A stretch of 9,746 bases of DNA from Bacteroidales bacterium. Its GTDB lineage: Bacteria > Bacteroidota > Bacteroidia > Bacteroidales > JAAUTT01. Position 1 is the stretch's first letter; each line of letters begins with the position of its first letter. Positions 5,997 to 9,746 of this stretch are shown here, in pieces. Location of the stretch: NCBI GenBank assembly GCA_012031335.1, contig JAAUTT010000098.1:1-9746 (forward strand), read 5' to 3'. The notes beneath the pieces were generated by a model, which saw nothing but the letters and a program-made list of their open reading frames with translations, was not told the origin of the DNA and made no database searches. The translations under genes and the position numbers were made by a program.

Positions 5997-8571
5997 ATGA
6001 CTTCAGCTTTAAGGATAATCTGCGGAATAACCCTTTTGCCTTCGTTGGAGGAATGTGTCCCGTTAATGCTGCTGACAACCCAAAACTTAAGCGATTCGAT
6101 GAAAGTATTTTTGTTATTTCGAATTTCTCAGGTGTCGATGCCAATCTTACCGAAACGCGATCGATACAGGAACTTCTGGATGCAAATATAAGTGGATTCC
6201 GGTTTCATATTGACTGGGAAAAAAACAATAACAGGCTTATCCTCAAAGGAACCAATAATAGCCGGATTTCTTTACCCGACGTTTTAAATTCAATAAAACT
6301 ATCTCTGGATAAAGATACCGGAAGAATTATAACTCTTTTCCTCGATTTTACTGTAAATGTTAATGAAATTATGGAGGTATTTGAGGAATCGGGCCTTTTA
6401 AATTACGTTTACAGGCACGATCAGGAAGCTGGTTGGCCGGCATTGCAAACTATGGCTGAAGCGAATAAGCGTTTGGTTTTGTTTTCGATGCAGGAACATC
6501 GTACAAGCCCCGATTGGCTGCTTTATATATGGAATTTTGCTGTTGAGCCCTATTTTTCCTTAATGGATGCTCCCGATTTTATCGGCGAGTTTTTAAGAGG
6601 TGATCCCAAAAACGACCTTCTCATTTACAACGAATATAATATCCTGGAACCTACCGGTAATAAACTAAAAAATCTTAACCAGGATCAAAATCCGTTTTTA
6701 CTCGAACATATTAAAAATGTGTGGGCAAAAACTGGCAAAGTGCCGAATTTTATCGTGCTCGATAAATATGAATCGCGAATTAACCGTATTGTTTATCTTT
6801 TAAACCAATTTAAAACCTTAAAGGGTTCTGTTACATACAATACAAGAGTTTTGGATTATGTTAGCTGGAAAGGCAGAAACAGCCTGACTAGCGGTAAATT
6901 TTGTTTTCCTATTGGTCCTGGTGATAATGTTACATTAACACCCAACAGCCCTGGATACAGCTTTAAACCCGAATCGGTTGCCTTTGGAGAATTAACCGAT
7001 AGTAAGGAACAGCATTTTATAGCTTACCCTCTGGAAGTAAATGAAAAACTGGAGGCTTTCTATTCTTTTGAGAACAACGCAAACGATATAAGCGGTCGAG
7101 GTTTAAATGGAAATATAATTGGTGTTATTTTTAAAAAAGACAGTACAAGACAAAACGTCGCTTTTTTTGATAACAAAAGTCATATTGTTCTTCCAAAGGC
7201 CGAGGAGTTTAAAGTTCGGGACCATGACTTTACCGTAGCCGCCTGGGTGAAAATCGAAAAATTCATTCCCGGAAAATCCGATTACTGCATTCTGGGAACT
7301 CCTACAAATTCTTATCAGGAAGGAATTCACCTGGTGATCCGCAACAGAAAGCCATATTTTGGTTTTTACAGCAACGATCTTGAAGGGAATATGATTTTCG
7401 AGGAAAATAAATGGTATCACATGGTATGGCGATATACAAAACTGAATGGTGAACAGGCTATTTATGTAAATGGAAAACTCGACAGCCGTTCTCTGGGTCA
7501 TCCAAGCTATAAGGGGAAGGAAAAACTATATATTGGTGTTGCCGGCTTTAGCACTGAGTCGAATATGTACGGTTACATTGATAATTTAATTGTCTGGTCG
7601 CGTTCTCTTGGAAATGAAGAAATATGGGGTTTAAGTAAAGATATTGTTGAAGTATTTCCGATAAATAATTTTCTGTATAAATTCAAGATTTATATTTATG
7701 CTATTTCTGGTATTTTCCTGGTTGTTGTGGTTTTTTTCTTTTGGGGAAGAAGGAAGAAAAATTAGGTGTAAAGGATGTGATACCTCGAAAAATTGAAAAT
7801 ATCCAAAATAATCAGCAGCGAAATTACATTCGATTATTTGGGGATTTTAAAATTGTAGATAAAAATGGAGAGGATATTTCTTTGTTATTTACACCAAAAC
7901 TAAAACAACTATTCCTTGTAGTTCTTGCTTATTCACAGAGGAATAAAAAAGGTATTTCTACCAGAGAGCTTACTGATATACTCTGGCCAAATCATTCTTA
8001 TCAAAATGCCAAAAACAGCCGCGGTGTTACCATCAGGAAACTCAGATTATTACTGGAATCTCTGGATAAGGTAGAAGTCGTGTTTCATGTCGATACATGG
8101 TCAATGGTTTTCTCGGGTAATATTTACTGCGATTATATTGAGTGCCTTAACTTGCTTGAAAACGGCGATGCCAGGAATCCTGGTTTTTATGGAGCATTTT
8201 TCCGGATTGTTAGCTCCGGCGAAATCTTTAAGGGGAGTCGCACGATTGGCTCGATGATTTTAAAGGTTATATAGCTAATAATGTAGTTGATATATTGATA
8301 AAGTATATTCAGAAAATTGATCATAATTCCGATACCGACCTTGTTATTAAGCTGGCCGATAGAATCCTCATAGCCGATCCGGTTAATGATCAGGCTCTTT
8401 CATATAAAATCAAAATACTTATGAAGCAGAATAATTATAAAAAACGCCAAATCTGCTTACGAGAAGTTTATAGTTACCTACCAGGAAATGTATGGCGAAA
8501 AAATTTTGCCCCAGTCTTTCGAAAAAACTTTGCGAGTAGCCAAATCAGTATTTTATTTTTCATACCTGTAA
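5997..8571 (+). CDS. Membrane-spanning regulator: PLC-like domain, LamG, TM, SARP winged helix, BTAD (four frameshifts as read)
   Basis: When repaired this is one protein of about 858 residues. The likely order is: a weak signal sequence (MTSALRIICGITLLPS); a PI-PLC-like barrel (about 6053-6830; marks are GWPALQTMAEANKRLVLFS, LRGDPKNDLL, TGKVPNFIVLDKYE); a LamG/concanavalin-like domain (7040-7630; FTVAAWVKIE, WYHMVWRYT, AIYVNGKLDSRS, GYIDNLIVWSRSL); a transmembrane helix (7688-7744); a SARP/OmpR-type winged helix (7825-8125; LFGDFKIVDKNG, ISTRELTDILWP, SRGVTIRKLRLLLE); and a BTAD/TPR-like tail (FEKTLRVAKSVFYFSYL end). This suggests an outside sensor wired directly to DNA binding. Shifts: one between 5997 and 6053, at 7741-7746 (one base missing in T/G runs), at 8231-8236 (one missing in a G run, restoring GESHDWLDDF) and at 8438-8444 (one extra A). 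The SARP part has no ATG of its own until residue 122, which supports fusion. The start is uncertain: ATG 5997 or 5970. Confidence 0.7.
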
Positions 8572-8757
8572 TTTTATTTTTAATGGTTGTATGGAATACG
8601 CCATGATGTTGGAATTTATTCATTTCGCCTGGTGTTTATCAATCATGGCTATTTCATAAGAATTTAGCTACATCATTAATTCCCTTTCTTTTACCGAACA
8701 TTAAACCGAGTTGCCAGTTATTTTAGAAAAATCAGGCGTAATTATTTTCAGGAATTA
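8572..8757. other. Intergenic region upstream of cmoA
   Basis: 186 bp without a gene. I see no terminator hairpin with a T-run after the regulator gene and no clear TTG/TAnnTTTG pair before cmoA. The nearest candidates (TTG at 8711, TATTTTCA at 8743) are too far apart and poorly matched. Confidence 0.5.
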
Positions 8758-9492
8758 ATGGCTATGCAGATAGATAAAATATTTAAAACAAGGCAGGAGA
8801 GATCATCTGATTTTAAATTCGATACCTCTGTTGTTGATGTCTTCGACGATATGGTAGTTCGGTCGGTTCCCTTCTACCTCGAGTTTCAAAGAATGATCAC
8901 CGAAATTGCAAAAGATTATGCAACTCAGGGATCTACATTGTGCGATCTTGGATGCTCAACCGGTACCACCATGATTTCATTAAACAAGGTGCTTGATCCG
9001 TCAGTAAAATTTGTGGGCATCGATAATTCTCAGGAAATGCTCGATGTATGTCTCGCTAACTTTAAAAATGAAAATTTTGCGCGTTCTTTTGAGTTGGTTT
9101 ATCGCGACTTAAACCGTTCTTTTGAGATTGAAAATACTTCAGTTGTGATTTTATGTCTGGCCTTACAATTCATCCGACCGGTATATAGGTTTAAATTGCT
9201 ACAGAATATTTATAAGCAGATGAATCCGGGTGGTTGCTTAATTCTTGTGGAGAAAATACTTGGCGAAGAAATAGGATTCAATAAGCAAATGATAAAATAC
9301 TATTACGATTTTAAACGGCGGAATAACTATGATGAGATGGAAATTTCCCAAAAAAGAGAAGCTCTTGAAAATGTACTTATTCCATATAAATTAAGCGAAA
9401 ATATAGAAATGCTTATGGAAGCCAGGTTTACCTCTATTGAAATCTTTTTTAAGTGGTACAATTTTGCAGGAATTGTGGCTTTTAAAAATTAA
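8758..9492 (+). CDS. cmoA: Carboxy-S-adenosyl-L-methionine synthase CmoA
   Basis: This cytoplasmic enzyme converts SAM and prephenate to carboxy-SAM. CmoB then uses it to make 5-carboxymethoxyuridine (cmo5U) at tRNA position 34, which widens wobble decoding. The 244-residue protein matches the E. coli enzyme along its whole length: FDTSVVDVFDDMVVRSVPFY (21-40), the SAM loop DLGCSTG (63-69), IDNSQEM (88-94), LQF (136-138), MNPGG (155-159), and the signature DFKRRNNYDEMEISQKR (184-200), continuing into EALENV. Arg200 lies at the place of E. coli Arg199, which as I recall contacts the carboxylate of carboxy-SAM. The ATG at 8758 is followed by a second in-frame ATG two codons later; either could be used. 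The gene is unbroken. No cmoB follows within the window. Confidence 0.92.
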   Translation: MAMQIDKIFKTRQERSSDFKFDTSVVDVFDDMVVRSVPFYLEFQRMITEIAKDYATQGSTLCDLGCSTGTTMISLNKVLDPSVKFVGIDNSQEMLDVCLANFKNENFARSFELVYRDLNRSFEIENTSVVILCLALQFIRPVYRFKLLQNIYKQMNPGGCLILVEKILGEEIGFNKQMIKYYYDFKRRNNYDEMEISQKREALENVLIPYKLSENIEMLMEARFTSIEIFFKWYNFAGIVAFKN

Positions 9493-9552
9493 GTACCATA
9501 TCTAAGCAAAGTGCAATTGAAAACATGGTTAAATATATCTGATGAAAATGCT

Positions 9553-9746
9553 ATGAACTCTTTGCAAGCAAATAACATGTTTGTTCGATTTGGTAACTGG
9601 ATTTTTCATTATCGGAATTTTTTGTTTCCTCTCTTTTATGCTGCCCTTTTTATTCCATCGCCACTTATTTTTTACAATGTGAAATGGGCGTATATAATAG
9701 GCGGTATAATTTTATTAATTGGAATTCTTGTGCGATCCATAACTAT
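9553..9746 (+). CDS. Membrane methyltransferase-like protein, N-terminal part (ICMT/phospholipid methyltransferase type)
   Basis: An open frame runs from the ATG at 9553 to the end of the window (64 codons, incomplete). It begins with a short polar stretch, then FGNWIFHYRNFLFPLFYAAL, IPSPLIFYNV and a second hydrophobic segment (AYIIGGIILLIGILVRSIT). The RYRNF-type start, two membrane helices and an R-x-x-T at the end of the second helix recall the N-terminus of small isoprenylcysteine/phospholipid methyltransferase-family proteins of Bacteroidota; the catalytic part is beyond the window. The frame is open back to the cmoA stop, so a GTG start at 9511 is possible. With 60 bp after cmoA and no visible terminator, co-transcription with cmoA is likely. 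Confidence 0.55.
   Translation, partial: MNSLQANNMFVRFGNWIFHYRNFLFPLFYAALFIPSPLIFYNVKWAYIIGGIILLIGILVRSIT

Noticed and set aside
5919..6191. Separate 90-codon gene starting with TTG
   Set aside because: It lies upstream of and across a -7 box. Its later half overlaps the clearly coding PLC-like frame; at most its 5997-6050 part belongs to the regulator's N-terminus.
7103..7501. Minus-strand open frame of 132 codons
   Set aside because: It is antisense to the LamG domain, has no promoter or domain, and is best read as a shadow frame.
8295..8606. Separate small membrane protein with a hydrophobic C-terminus
   Set aside because: The hydrophobic tail comes from reading past a one-base shift at 8438-8444. 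The other frame continues the BTAD domain to a stop at 8569-8571.
1..9746. CRISPR array, tRNA or rRNA genes, insertion sequences, attachment sites
   Set aside because: I saw no regularly spaced repeats, no cloverleaf-like segment, no transposase or integrase motifs, and no flanking direct repeats.

Overview
The window looks like chromosomal DNA of a Bacteroidota species, probably an anaerobic or facultative member of the Bacteroidales/Marinilabiliales type. The evidence is AT-rich DNA, few Shine-Dalgarno sites, several promoter boxes of the Bacteroidota form TAnnTTTG (some with a TTG about 20 bp upstream), and gene families typical of that phylum. Species-level placement is inference.

Layout. 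(1) 46-1420, minus strand: an Rrf2-type iron-sulfur regulator followed by an iron-sulfur (ferredoxin-like) protein. The promoter of each gene carries nearly the same inverted repeat, GGTA-N6-TACC, which suggests a small autoregulated redox or nitrosative-stress unit. (2) 1613-2784, plus: an OprB-type outer-membrane carbohydrate porin. (3) 2865-4389, plus: a methyl-accepting chemotaxis protein. (4) 4411-5195, minus: an inositol-monophosphatase-family phosphatase, convergent with the chemotaxis gene. (5) 5385-5888, plus: a GNAT acetyltransferase whose promoter overlaps a perfect 14-bp palindrome. (6) 5997-8571, plus: apparently one large membrane protein with a PLC-like domain that seems to have lost its catalytic histidines, a LamG domain, one transmembrane helix, and a cytoplasmic SARP-type winged helix with a BTAD/TPR tail. 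I read it as a transmembrane transcription factor. (7) 8758-9492: cmoA, the carboxy-SAM synthase for tRNA wobble uridine modification. (8) 9553 to the window end: the N-terminus of a small membrane methyltransferase-like protein.

Four of the eight genes (porin, chemotaxis receptor, phosphatase, membrane regulator) are each split by two to four single-base frameshifts, about 12 in all. Every shift is repaired by adding or removing one base, and many lie at short homopolymers. The repaired proteins have full family length and no other in-frame stop. Indel errors in the assembly explain this better than four simultaneous gene decays, so I annotate the reconstructed genes and state the breaks. 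The genes do not form one pathway. The most notable units are the Rrf2/ferredoxin pair with its repeated operator and the membrane-bound pseudo-PLC/LamG/SARP regulator.
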